DNA of 64,000 nt, from positions 40,148,186 to 40,212,185 of the forward strand of contig OZ034968.1 in assembly GCA_964030785.1 (NCBI GenBank). The letters are read 5' to 3'. The DNA comes from Siderastrea siderea. Taxonomy: Eukaryota > Cnidaria > Anthozoa > Scleractinia > Rhizangiidae. Positions 32,701 to 63,738 of this stretch are shown piece after piece. The translations under genes and the position numbers were made by a program. Position 1 is the first letter of the stretch; every line of letters starts with the position of its first letter. Below the pieces are notes generated by a model. That model saw nothing but the letters and a program-made list of their open reading frames with translations. It ran no database searches and was not told the DNA's origin.

Positions 32701-32896
32701 TTCTCTTTACCTCGAGTCTCATATCTGTAAGTACAATAATGTAAAGCGTATTCCGTGTTTTTGTAATTTGTAATCCCAACCAACTGTATAAGATCCTGGC
32801 TTAATTGTAATTTGTCTTTCTTTTCCGTTTTTTTTTTGTTATCAACTGTAATGTAATGTGTGTTGTTTGCTAAATAAAGTATTGAAAAAAAAAAAC
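29757..32896 (+). mobile_element. 5'-truncated L1/Tx1-like LINE
   Basis: Begins inside ORF2, in the linker before RT (SEVTDKQLLWELIKMELRSK), fused in frame to piggyBac text. It ends at TAAATAAAGTATTG followed by an A-run at about 32885-32896. RT motifs are present though scattered over frames: NWRPISLLNVDYKILSKLLA, LLFVDFEKAFDTLEWNF, SRGVRQGCPLSPFLFIL, ILQFADDTTIIS (catalytic FADD) and LSGLKLNKKKT. The C-terminal part ends near 32410 with a CxxC...H-like AACTFCSNPDSIEHTFLDC. Several stops and frameshifts exist. No target duplication could be identified. Confidence 0.8.
30002..32410 (+). pseudogene. LINE ORF2 reverse transcriptase and C-terminal domain, broken
   Basis: Readable pieces are 30008-30343, 30344-30665, 30666-31170 (the intact RT core with FVDFEKAFD and FADDT), 31319-31597, 31736-32089 and 32102-32410. 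Stops at 30341-30343, 30671-30673 and 31168-31170 divide them, often without a frame change. The endonuclease domain is missing because of the 5' truncation. Confidence 0.75.
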
Positions 32897-33690
32897 AGTG
32901 CTCTTGCAAAACATGACTTCTACGAGTCAATGAGATCGCGCTTCGCTTGTCAGTTGCTACGTAGCGACGTTCAAAACGACGGACTGATTGTTCGTAAACA
33001 ACCCTTATAATGAATGTCAATCGTGAAGGTAAGCATAAAATTTAGGTTGTTTCGGAAGCGCAGGCATTTCGTCGAAGTCGTCTCAAACTGCATGTAACCA
33101 CCCCTGGTACGCATTGCTGTCTTCTTAAAGACTGGTAACAAGTAATGGCGGCTACTTCTACGGAATGACGTTTATCTCATTTCGGCCCCAATATCCCTTC
33201 CAAAGCGCCTTTGGGAGAAAGAATACTTGTTTCAGATTTAACAAAAGTGTTCATTAAGCAGTTAAACCAATTTACTTCCACAATAAAGACCTACAAATTT
33301 GGTAAGTAGCAATTTTCGAACTACATCTGAAGCTTACATCAGAATGAATCGAAGTTGACCCCCCCCCCTCTCCTCTGGATTTTCCTGGGCTTTTGACCCC
33401 CCCCCCACCCCTCTGGAATTTCCAATTCCCTCCGTGGTGGGGGTATGGCTATTTTCTGGAACCACACAATGCGAGTTACTATAGGTGGAACAATGGCCCC
33501 AGAGCAAGGCACCCCAATTTCAATGATTAATGAAGAACTCAAGACACAACATTAATTCTCTGTTTGGTAAATTAAACTTTATTGTCTTTATTGATTCTGG
33601 CTAGTAAAAAATGTGCTTCCTTCAGTTCTGGAAAGGAAATTTGTGCTGTGGAAAGTAAATTTTTAAATGTACTTTTTAAATGTATTTTTA
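32897..33690. other. No gene recognised
   Basis: C-runs occur at 33359-33368 and 33399-33408, and a TAAACTTTATTG block near 33572 would be a poly-A signal on the - strand. No gene is supported. Confidence 0.35.
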
Positions 33691-33699
33691 AATGGGCAT

Positions 33700-33797
33700 G
33701 GCCCTTACTTTTGACATAACTTGCCACTGTGGGAAGTACATTTAAAAATTTACTTTCCACAGTGGCAAGTTATGTCAAAAGGAAGGGTCAAGCCCTG
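33700..33797. repeat. Hairpin element with arms of about 45 bp
   Basis: CTTTTGACATAACTTGCCAC on the left is mirrored by GTGGCAAGTTATGTCAAAAG on the right around GTACATTTAAAAATTTACTT. The surrounding AAATTTAC/GTAAATTT words extend the fold. Confidence 0.75.
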
Positions 33798-34219
33798 ACA
33801 TATGTAAACACTTAAAGGAAAAAGCCTGCACGACAAAATTGCAAGGTGATATGGTTACAGCTATGGCATACCCCTACAGAAAATAAATGACACAGACAAG
33901 CATTTGTGGTACTGTCAACCACCCTATGGTAGTGACAGCTGTGAAATTACAGCCAAATCTCAATAGATGTACAACGACCCAGACAAACTTTCAGTCTTGT
34001 TGCATAAGCTTAAGACTTTAAAATCTGGCAATGTTAACTAAAAATAGCTGTATATATCAAATGGATTCAATTCTATGAAAAGATGAATTGCTCGTCCAAG
34101 ACACTCATCATTTGAATTGAACTTTCCACCACTAGAAAACGACCCTGTCACACTGCCATTTTCACAACAGTTTGATTCCATTTAGACATTTTTAGTCACT
34201 TCTTCAAAAAAAAAGGGGC

Positions 34220-34340
34220 AAGTTGCATAAAACTTAACATCTGGCACTCCTTCCAAGATCAGACATTCACTCCAGTTAAAGTCCCTATGTTAACATCTGA
34301 GATTAGCAGTTACGCCTGGTGTTAGGTTTTATGCAACTCA
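34220..34340. repeat. Small fold-back MITE
   Basis: AGTTGCATAAAACTTAACAT on the left mirrors the right end GTGTTAGGTTTTATGCAACT with two mismatches; about 120 bp in total. Confidence 0.65.
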
Positions 34341-34913
34341 CCCACAATGTCTACAACTGAATTTTTATTTGTGTGTTTGTGTACCATAGTGCCTAGTACA
34401 CTCAAACATGTATCTATGAACATGTGCTGTGTTTCTGCCCAGCAATAAAAGTCCACCCTAAATAAAGGCCCTGTCAGAATAGTGAGCCACGGAGAAGCAT
34501 GTCATTTCTTAATGGCTTCAACTTACCAACAACCAGGAAGCACTTTGATAATCCACAGCAGAGCCTCAAACTGTAAACACACTTCAGTTCATCCAGTTTT
34601 GAACAAAGGAAAAACCTTTCATGCCCACACATCAGTTTGGAACTGCAGGTTCCGCTTGTATAGTGTATGTGCTCCAGGGTTCTGTAACAGAGGAACTGTT
34701 CTTGAAGCTGATCTATTGGCCAAAAGGAAAGTTGCCAAATCAGAATCATGCTGTCTACTTTCTATGTTCTAGTGTTGTTTTTGTGATATCAAAACTAGAG
34801 AACTAAAATCAAATCCCTTGCTTTTGTAACCTTTCCTTGTGAGTTACCAAACGTTCTTGTAAGCAGAAAGCAACACTCTAAAAATAATTAAGAAATATAC
34901 CACACATTTGTAT

Positions 34914-35070
34914 ATGGTTTACTGGTTCAATAAACCATGCGGGATGTTGGAAGAATATGAGAAGAGATTGTAAGTCACAAGCCAAAGGCAAGAAATCTAC
35001 AAGCTTCTCGAGTGTTATTCCAGCAACATCTGAAGTGGTTTATTGAGCTGATAAACCATAAAAATGTACA
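34914..35070. repeat. Imperfect fold-back repeat
   Basis: TATGGTTTACTGGTTCAATA and GGGATGTTGGAA on the left mirror CCAGCAACATC and TATTGAGCTGATAAACCATA on the right. Arms are about 40 bp with mismatches. Confidence 0.5.
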
Positions 35071-36245
35071 TTGCATTTATACAATAACTACATTTTTGAT
35101 GTGGCTTACTGGAATAATAACCAATAGCTATTAACCAATCACAGTGTGCATGTTATCTTCAGTAACTGTACATAACATAACAAACAAGTTTATTCAAGAT
35201 ATTAGAAAAGAAAGACAAAAATACATTTTGAAAAGGAAACACAAGGTGAACCTATAACGTTCCCCAGCGTGTTTCAATAGTGTCAGCTGTCATCGTCAGA
35301 ACATTGCATGCAACTTTCAGGTGCATCTAAAGTTACCTTGTGCTGCAAGTAGTATTCTGACAATGACAGTTGACATTATCCTTATGAGTTATCTTCCTTG
35401 TTTGCATTTTTAACTGACATTAGTTGTGGTTACACATACCGAGGTAAATAGCATTCCCAAGGAAAATAACACCACACTAAAATCACCTGGGGAATTACGT
35501 TACCGAGGTGTTTGCGGTCACACACCAATAAATGCAAATGCATTTTCCGAGGTCAATCTTTTACACTTGACTGGTTTCAGCACGAAATGCAAAAATGGAG
35601 AATTCGAGAGAGCTTGCTAGCATCGTATTGCTGTTGCTACTTATTCTGTTTCAACAGTCCTACACTTCTTTGCTACAGTACTGGCCAAAGGGATTGCAGC
35701 ACTTACACGCGTAAAATGCGTGCAATATGGCGCATTTACACGCAAAATACATGCAAATTATACGCGAAAAATATGCGAGTAAAATTTTACACGAGCTATT
35801 ACACGCACCTCAATTACACGTGAATTGCGTGTATTTTGGCAAAGGAAGAAACCTTTTGTTGGGCAGCAAGCAAAATTATTTGAGGAAGCGAACAGCTGTC
35901 ATGATCAACAGTAAAGTGAAACAAGTTATTGCTAGGAGAAAGAAAAGAAAACAAACCAGTTTTACTCGGCTAAACGTATTTCATGAGGTGTTGTTAAAAT
36001 CTACTGAGGCCGTGTGCTGAACAAATTCCCTGTCTTCGGTTCGAAATGCTAACAAGTTGACGAAACGAATACGTGTGGTGTTGAATGCAAGAACGCGAAA
36101 ACTTCTAAATCAGTGCTTTCCCAGATGAATAAACAAACCGAAGTCTTAAATTAGAAACTTGAATTTGCAATCTGTTTTGTTGACAGCATTTTATACAGCG
36201 AAGAATAAGAAGACGACTATAAAGAGTGCCGTAGTCGTAATGGCT
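35071..36245. other. No gene recognised; ACACG-word cluster at 35700-35835
   Basis: 35700-35835 repeats the words TTACACGC, ATGCGTG, TACGCG, GCGTGT and TTACACG in both orientations without a fixed period. The rest shows short frames only. Confidence 0.4.
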
Positions 36246-36273
36246 AATGAATGAATGAATGAATGAATGAATG
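36246..36273 (+). repeat. (AATG)n microsatellite
   Basis: Seven tandem AATG units, followed by TCCTTTATTTACC, which looks like a retroelement tail. Confidence 0.85.
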
Positions 36274-37640
36274 TCCTTTATTTACCCTCGGCAAGTGATT
36301 ATAGCAAGGTGCTAGTGGGGCTGAGCATTTAAACCTTAGAAACAAGCACTTTGAGAAGTATTTCGGTAAAAACTTGGCAATGCATTTTCACTCGGCCACT
36401 GGAACTGGCACATCATGATTAAACAAAAAACCATTATACAAATTTCCTTGTTCGCTGTTTCTAGGCATAAAGGTAAAATTGAAATATATATAAGAAAATG
36501 CACTGTAAATATTCGCAAACACTGTATTAAACACAACAGTTTCACAAAATAAGCAATCTTATACTTACAAACAAGCTCGCCATCCCGCCATGATTCTAAG
36601 AGGAGCACGTTTTTACCACGTTATCTCCAGAGGTATTTGAAATGAAAACCTCACGCCATTTCAATTAAAATTCTTCCGTTGTTTTCATTTGCTTATCTTA
36701 ACGTTTGGCTCACGATTAGTCATTTCATCTTGGGGTACTTGAAAAACCTAGCTGTTTACCTCGGTAAATGTCATGGGGGATTCTTTTGTTCTTTTTGATG
36801 TATCCACGGAGATTAACCGTGTTAAATTTACCTTGGGAAATGGCGGTCACACAAGATTTATCTCTTTGCCAAGGTAAACAAGCCTTTTACCGCGGTAAAA
36901 GGGCAATGTGTAACGACGACACAAGTTATTTTGCATTCCGCAACTGCAAAGGAAGGCACCCGGATCCTAGGAAGGTTCTGGCGTCGCACTTCCCAGCAAA
37001 GCTACAAAACTCAGATTTGAAAACAATTAATTCGAACTTAAACAGATATCAAAAGCTTGCTGATTGTGGACAATTCCAGACAATACTTCATTCAAGGTTG
37101 TTTTTCGCTGCTTGCGCGAATATTTACAACTTGAAAATGGCGCCTTGAAGGTCACGCGCGTGATCTATTTCGTGTCTTTTTTTAACATAATGGAATCAGC
37201 TTGTCATTTCATAATTGAAATTTTCAACGGTACAGAGCAGGTACACTTAACTACTAATTCCCCTTGGCTGAAATTGTTCTCAGAGATTACACTCACACAA
37301 ACAGCTGTTTCCTCGAGGTGACGATTCTGCGGGTTTGCTCAATTGTCAACATTGGCGATTCCAACTCGAACGTTCGTCTGTCGACTGAGTTATTCGGCAA
37401 AAGACATAAAAAGAGACTCAAAGGTTCACATCGATCTTGCACGTATGCACTACAGAATGTACGTAAGCTGCAAACTGAAACCCTGCAGGTTCCATACTCC
37501 TTCCAAATTCCGTGCTGTGCGCGTTAAAACGCCCCTCGCCGTTCCAGCCACGAGTCTTGGACATCCCAGAGTACTCTTCACGTTCGGCTTCTCCTGTCTC
37601 ATATTTCAACCTTTTGCACGCATTGCGGTCCTAGCGTAGA
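36274..37640. other. Upstream intergenic region of FHIP2A
   Basis: TTACCTCGGTAAA, TTACCGCGGTAAA and TTGCCAAGGTAAA words recur at 36760-36900 and resemble ACCGAGGTAAA near 35438. With the TTACACAT blocks at 35430 and 36908 this hints at one element from about 35430 to 36920, but the evidence is thin. No gene is seen. Confidence 0.3.
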
Positions 37641-37758
37641 ATGAACATGCGCAAATCATCACAGCTGAGTGAAATTCAAAATGGCGTAAATGTTTTGATA
37701 GAGAGTGATTTGCTATTAGCTTTTACAGCGATAATATTCTTTTTTAGGCCTGGTAGAA
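37641..37758 (+). promoter_or_regulatory. Immediate 5' region of FHIP2A
   Basis: A TTCTTTTTTAG acceptor-like tract ends at 37747, twelve bases before the start codon, so the ATG exon may be preceded by a 5'UTR intron. No TATA box or other promoter motif was identified. Confidence 0.35.
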
Positions 37759-58379
<20,621 letters not shown>

Positions 58380-60205
58380 CATGGCTACGTTCGACACTAA
58401 AGGGTAAAGCATACATGCAGGGTGACCAACAATGGGTCTCAGACTTGCTTCAGTCCTGAAGATATTGTAACCTCGCAAATGTGATGTCAAGCTGTAACTT
58501 ATGGCTTCATTCTATCAGCTGTAGGGATTCATCACATCGCAGGAAGAGTTTGCTTAGTGTTGGATCAAACACAGTGCATTAATTCACTTTGACACTTTTT
58601 GTGAAGACTGAAACTTTGCTCTGAAGTGTGTATTCTTAAGAGGATTTTGGCATCTGAAGTTTCTTTTTAACCTGCAACATGTTTAAATATCACTGGTGCA
58701 AACTGCTTAAACTGGGTGTCAAGTGTAAATTAATAATTTTGTTATAATGGTTATTTCAAGTCCTAATATTGTATAATACAATATTAGGACTTGAAATAAC
58801 CATTATAACAAAATTTATGCAACTGACATGCAGATACTTTTGCTTGGCAATCAGACCATCAGACCAAAGAATTCAATGTCTGGAATACATAATACATTTG
58901 GTTGTTGCACAAATGATGTAGCCATAAATGGCTCCATCATAGTTGGAAATGGGGCAGCAGCATTTGCTGAGTTGTCTGATGTTTTTATTGGTTTTGGCGC
59001 ATAATGGTGTTTTCCTTGAAGAAAAATAGAACAAACAACATTCTAATTGTCAACTGGATTTCCAGTTGTTTCTTTTTTACAACTAGAAAAAAAAGGGTTC
59101 AACTTTCAGAGTTCAAATAACAGAAGAGTAACATGTATTATCATGAATTATATGACAGAAACATAGCCATGCCATATTAGGTGATAAACAAGTTAGAGAG
59201 ATTGTAATAAAAAATACTCAGTGGGAAGTCGTTGAAGTTTCTGTATTTGTTGAGATACCATAACCAAATCGCAGTTTTAACCCATTCACTCCCAGAGTCA
59301 GTTATGGAGACATTTAAGGTGCTTCTAACTTTTGAGTCTGTGGATGAAATCCTATGGTGTGACCACTCAAATGAAACCTCTTCAGCAGTACTTTCAGTTG
59401 GTACTATTTATATTTAGGTATTTTCCCAAATGAAATTTGGGATTTGTCTTGAATTTTTATTTTAGGCACTCTTGGGAGTAAAAGGGTTTTAAGGCCCTCC
59501 TCGTCTTCCTTGTAAGCCTACCCAGTTGCAGGCCCACCCACCTGCTTTGTAACAAAACAACATCCAGTTATAGCCCCTCCTGGATATAGTCATACCACAT
59601 CTCCTAAAATGGAAATGTAGAGATGGTGAGAACACCCCTTGTACCCTAATTTGTACACAGCTGTAATAAAAGGGAAGTGACCAGGCCCAAGAAAGAAATT
59701 GAGTCTGTTTCCCTCTAGCTGAGACAAGAGGAGATTTTCATTTTCAAATGGAAGAGTTTTCTACTTGCTACACCCAACAACAACGACAACCTGTTTCATT
59801 CACAATTCACCAACCCCAGCCTAAAATGACTGGGGGCCCAGTAGGATTGGGTTGACTTGAACAGAAATTCTTCATTCTCTGAACTTCAATTTCACTCCCA
59901 GGATTTTCAATTTAGATTTAAATTTTGCTACCAGGATTTTCAAAAAAACTCAAAAATGGGGGGGGGGGGACAAAACCCACCCACTCTTTCCATTAGGGCC
60001 ATAGTCACATAGTTTGTGTGGTCATCCCCTGTGTCTTGTAGACAATGCAATTATTACTGTCCTATGATTGTGTAATATTGTTTCCCTGCATCAAATCCAG
60101 TAAGTAAATTGGTTTCAGTTGTACCAAATCATGCCCAAACTGGTTTCACAATTTTCCAAAATAAAAGTGACTCGCCTGTTGCCAAAAGTTGCACTATTTC
60201 AACGA
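58380..60205. other. FHIP2A 3' region and intergenic sequence
   Basis: Holds the 81-bp palindrome at 58735-58815 and possible poly-A signals (AATAAA near 59204 and 59664). A G-run lies at 59959-59969. No second gene. Confidence 0.5.
58735..58815. repeat. Perfect 81-bp palindrome just past FHIP2A
   Basis: AATTTTGTTATAATGGTTAT then TTCAAGTCCTAATATTGTAT is followed after one base by its exact inverse. It lies about 355 bp past the stop codon, within the probable 3'UTR. Confidence 0.9.
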
Positions 60206-60786
60206 GAGAGTTCTTCTGTGAAAGGCACTATCGTGTGATACGTTGCCCGAGGGAATTTGATGTTCACAACAAAATTAATATTAGCCCGAAAACGTAGTTT
60301 GAGGGCTTATCTGAAGTTTGAACATAAATTTCCGAGGGAACCTGTCACACCTAGGGCCGTAGACAGAAGGACTATTGTTTTCATTGTACAACGCAAAATT
60401 TTGGGCGAAAATTGCCAAAAACGGGCACTATGTGCTGATAGGCACCTGCTGAGGAGAGACACTCGCATCACATGATCAATTTGGACCAATGGGAGCATGC
60501 CAATTAGACAGTAGAGTTCTTCTGTTGAAGGCACTATCGTGTGATAGGTTGCCCGAGGAAATTTGATGTTCACCAAAAATATTAGCCCAAGAAAGTAGTT
60601 TGAGGGCTTATATGAACTTTGAACATCGAATTTCCGAGGGAACCATGGGGCCTGAGACGGAAGAACTCTATTGTTTTTATTGTACAACACTAAATTTTGC
60701 CCAGATGGGCACTATTCGCTGACAGGCGCCCGCTGAGGAGAGTCACTACCACGTCACGATCGATTTCGACCAATTAGAACATGCCA
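60206..60786 (+). repeat. Two tandem diverged copies of a unit of about 290 bp
   Basis: 60206-60496 and 60512-60786 share GGCACTATCGTGTGATA, GTTGCCCGAGG, GTAGTTTGAGGGCTTAT, AATTTCCGAGGGAACC, ATTGTACAAC and GCTGAGGAGAG in the same order. Each unit also holds short inverted blocks (AATTTGATGTTCA and TGAACAT...AATTTCC). Confidence 0.85.
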
Positions 60787-61009
60787 AAATTTAGCATTGT
60801 ACTATAAATGCAGTTAGCAAGGATTGTATGTGTGCCAATTAAGTTTTCATTGGCCAAACAGACCCATAATGTGAGACAAGTAGGAGACTAGTAATACCAT
60901 ATATTTAATACTGTTTGGCTGTACAAACCAAAAAAATCTCTGTACAACTTCCTGATTTAAAAACCTGTTCGTTTGTTTGTTTTTTTGCTAGTGTTACATG
61001 TTGATGCAA

Positions 61010-61175
61010 TTATCCCACAACTTCAGGCTGGACAGTAAACTTGAGATACTGATCACCTCTCTTGACCTCTATTTTCAGAGCTTCTCCTTTATGTACATGT
61101 TGGTAGACTTGTTTAGATGACCCTGTGTCCTTACCATTCATTTTAACAATGATGTCGCCTGATCGCAAACCAGCC
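61010..61175 (-). CDS. HTRA2: HTRA2 terminal exon
   Basis: GGTTTCAG acceptor, 166 bp including TAA; PDZ second half. Confidence 0.9.
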
Positions 61176-62300
61176 CTGAAACCCAGCATGAAAATGTTAC
61201 ATTACCACTTCATTTGTGCTGGCCTTTGTGTTTATGTTAATGTATGTGGCATTGTAAATGTGAGAGCGTCGATGGAGATTACTACCAATAATAAGCTACG
61301 TGCATTTCCTGATTGCCAATATTGAAGTAACAGCAGTGACTACACTACTAGCCTTTTAATTGTGGTGAAAGGGCTTTAGGTAAAAGCAATTCTATATGAC
61401 AGCTCTTTCCCAACTTAACTGTGACACATCCACATCTTAAGACACATTTGAACTTGGTAACCTGTGGCTGGTGATGTGTCAGATTTTACTATCCAAAATC
61501 AATTTTCACTAGCCATATAGTCATGAATTCTTAAAGTCAAGTCATTTTTTTTCTTTTGCACATCAGATCAGCTTGTGGGTAAAAACCTTCCTTGGTGCTC
61601 TAATACCTTTTTATATTGAAAAGAAAGAAGAAAAAAACCATCTTGAATAAAGTTTTTCTTCCATTTCTTCCCTTGTAATTCAGCTTCCTGCTGTTCTTGC
61701 ATTCACAAAACCAATCAATCTATAGCTTGGTTTGAAACTGATATCAAAGTGTTTTCTGTTTTTTTCGCAGTCAAAGTTACTGATGAAAATGCAAAATTAC
61801 CAGCCAAACCTAATCGTCTGCTAGTCTTTGACTAGTTGGCTACCATTAGTCTCCAGTCCTTCACACATGGTTTCACACAAATCAAAAGAAGCACTGATAC
61901 GGCAGTTACATTACGTTGAAATTATGTAACTGCCCAAACCTTGTTGCAGGTAATTTAAAGGGAAATTTCTTTAACCACCTACTAGAACTTGCCTGTGTGC
62001 AGGGGAGCCATAATTCACTTGTGGAACAAACACTCCAGATGTAACCTTGTTAAAACTTTGGTCCCTTCGTCGTAACTCTTCAAGGATCTGTGGAGTTAGT
62101 GTTAACATGCTGACCCCAATATACCAGCGCTGATGTGGTGCAAGTGGTCTTTTTGTGCTTCTGTTGTTTGTGTATTTTCCACTTTTGACTCTTTCTATTG
62201 CTTGTGACAGGAAGTCTTTGGCAGCATCAATTGGAATGGAAAATGAAATTCCAGCAGCAAATCGCATGGTTATAGCATTAATACCAATAACATGTCCATC
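61010..62300 (-). CDS. HTRA2: Serine protease HTRA2/Omi, last two coding exons (partial gene)
   Basis: Exon 62300-61993 reads DGHVIGINAITMRFAAGISF, SIPIDAAKDFLSQAIERV, QRWYIGVSMLTLTPQILEEL and VNYGSPAH: the last beta strands of the trypsin-like domain, then the start of the PDZ domain. Exon 61175-61010 reads AGLRSGDIIVKMNGKDTGSS, YQHVHKGEALKIEVKRGDQY and ends LKFTVQPEVVG with TAA. Text such as RxYIGVxMLTLxPxILxEL and GSPAHRAGL is specific to HTRA2 among HtrA proteins. The intron uses a GC donor (CACAG then GCAAGT). HTRA2 is a mitochondrial intermembrane-space quality-control protease. The catalytic His, Asp and Ser exons lie upstream, beyond position 64000 or unrecognised in 62301-64000. Confidence 0.9.
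61993..62300 (-). CDS. HTRA2: HTRA2 penultimate exon
   Basis: TTTACAG acceptor, 308 bp, phase 2 at the GC donor. Confidence 0.9.
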
Positions 62301-62393
62301 CTGTAAATGTACAAAGTAATTATTTTTAGACACTTGTCAAGGAGAGGCGATCTGTTTAGCACCTAATCAAACCTTATTAAATTGAACACTTAA

Positions 62394-62785
62394 GGACGGT
62401 GCCTCCTTTTGTTGCTGTGCATACGTACTGCGCATCTCGGGATATTCGGGTTTCTTAAGGAATTTGCTCATTAATACAACAATATTTTTGTGCGGTTTAA
62501 GACTGTGGAAAAAGCAGATCTTAGCGAGGGCTATCAGAATTCAGAAAGAAAATAGGAGGTAACCACGCATTTTTCAGAGATAATTGAGCTTAAATTTGGA
62601 AAGAGATTGCCATACATTCTTTGTATTTTAACACTTTTTTAGGTTTGTGGTTGCTTAATTATCTCTGAAAAATGCGTGGCTACCCACATTTTTCTTTTTG
62701 GATTCCAGTAGGTCTTGCTAAGATCTGCTTTTTTCCCATAGTCATAACCTTTGCAAGAATACATCTGTATTAGGAGGCACCGTCC
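62394..62785. mobile_element. 392-bp TTAA-flanked MITE
   Basis: Ends GGACGGTGCCTCC and GGAGGCACCGTCC are exact inverses, each bordered by TTAA (62390-62393, 62786-62789). Inner arms also fold: GCAGATCTTAGC with GCTAAGATCTGC, and AACCACGCATTTTTCAGAGA with TCTCTGAAAAATGCGTGG. It lies in the HTRA2 intron upstream of exon 62300. Confidence 0.85.
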
Positions 62786-62789
62786 TTAA

Positions 62790-63738
62790 GGGACGTCAAC
62801 TAAACTACATCATCATCGTGTAGGGAACAATAATGTCAGGGTAGATTTTTTATTCCTTTTAGACCAAGTGAACTGAAATAGAAAGCTGTCCTACTATAGG
62901 GGTTTCCATAAGAAATGGTTTCACTGTATCACTAATATTGCAATGATTTACCATACAGCAACAAGTTAGTTTTTGAGACAGCCGTTCATTAAACCTGTGA
63001 TTTGTGTGTGTGTGAGGGGGGGGAAAAGGGGGGGGGGGTCTTAATTGTTATTTTCTGGTGAGACATCCTGTAGTTATTCTGCACTTTATGTCATCAGAAT
63101 TTACACTAACTGGTTACAAAACAACAACTAAACAATATTATGCTTATTGAATTTACCCTGCTTCCCATCATTTCAAACATGTTTTATTTTCCTGATTCCC
63201 TCACCCCTTTTCCCAAATTTGTGCCCCTCCCCATGCCTCCCCCAACTCTGTAGACACAGTGGAGTACATTGTTGCAGGAAATAGCTTAATAAACTTTCTT
63301 GAAGATTAAAAAAACCCTGCTGTAAGAAATCCACAACATGTTGTAGTGGCCTTGTAGGCTTTTCCAATCAAAAACTATACGTACACATGTACAATGTACA
63401 TTGTATCTCCTCACTGGACCTTATATTTCAATTGTTAATGGCTCCTTCACATGTAACTACTAGAGCCAAGGTCACATAATTTATGCAACAACAATCCTTG
63501 TTTGACGTTTTCTTTTTCAACAAAACAAAAACATTTTAAACTTAAGTAATGTTAAAATTGTTTTGGTCATGTTTTTAAATAATTTGTCTGAGCTCAACGT
63601 AGAAAAACAACTGAAAATAAATTGTAACAGCATAACCTCTCTCGATGAGCATCTGGTGCTCTGAAGAGCAAATGTGACCTAGAATCTCAACTAAACTCAT
63701 CATTTGTTATCATACGGCAGGGGTATTTTGCAGAACGC
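62790..63738. other. Probable HTRA2 intron, no exon recognised
   Basis: G-runs at 63017-63023 and 63029-63038. I searched by eye for the GNSGGPL exon on the - strand and did not find it. Confidence 0.4.
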
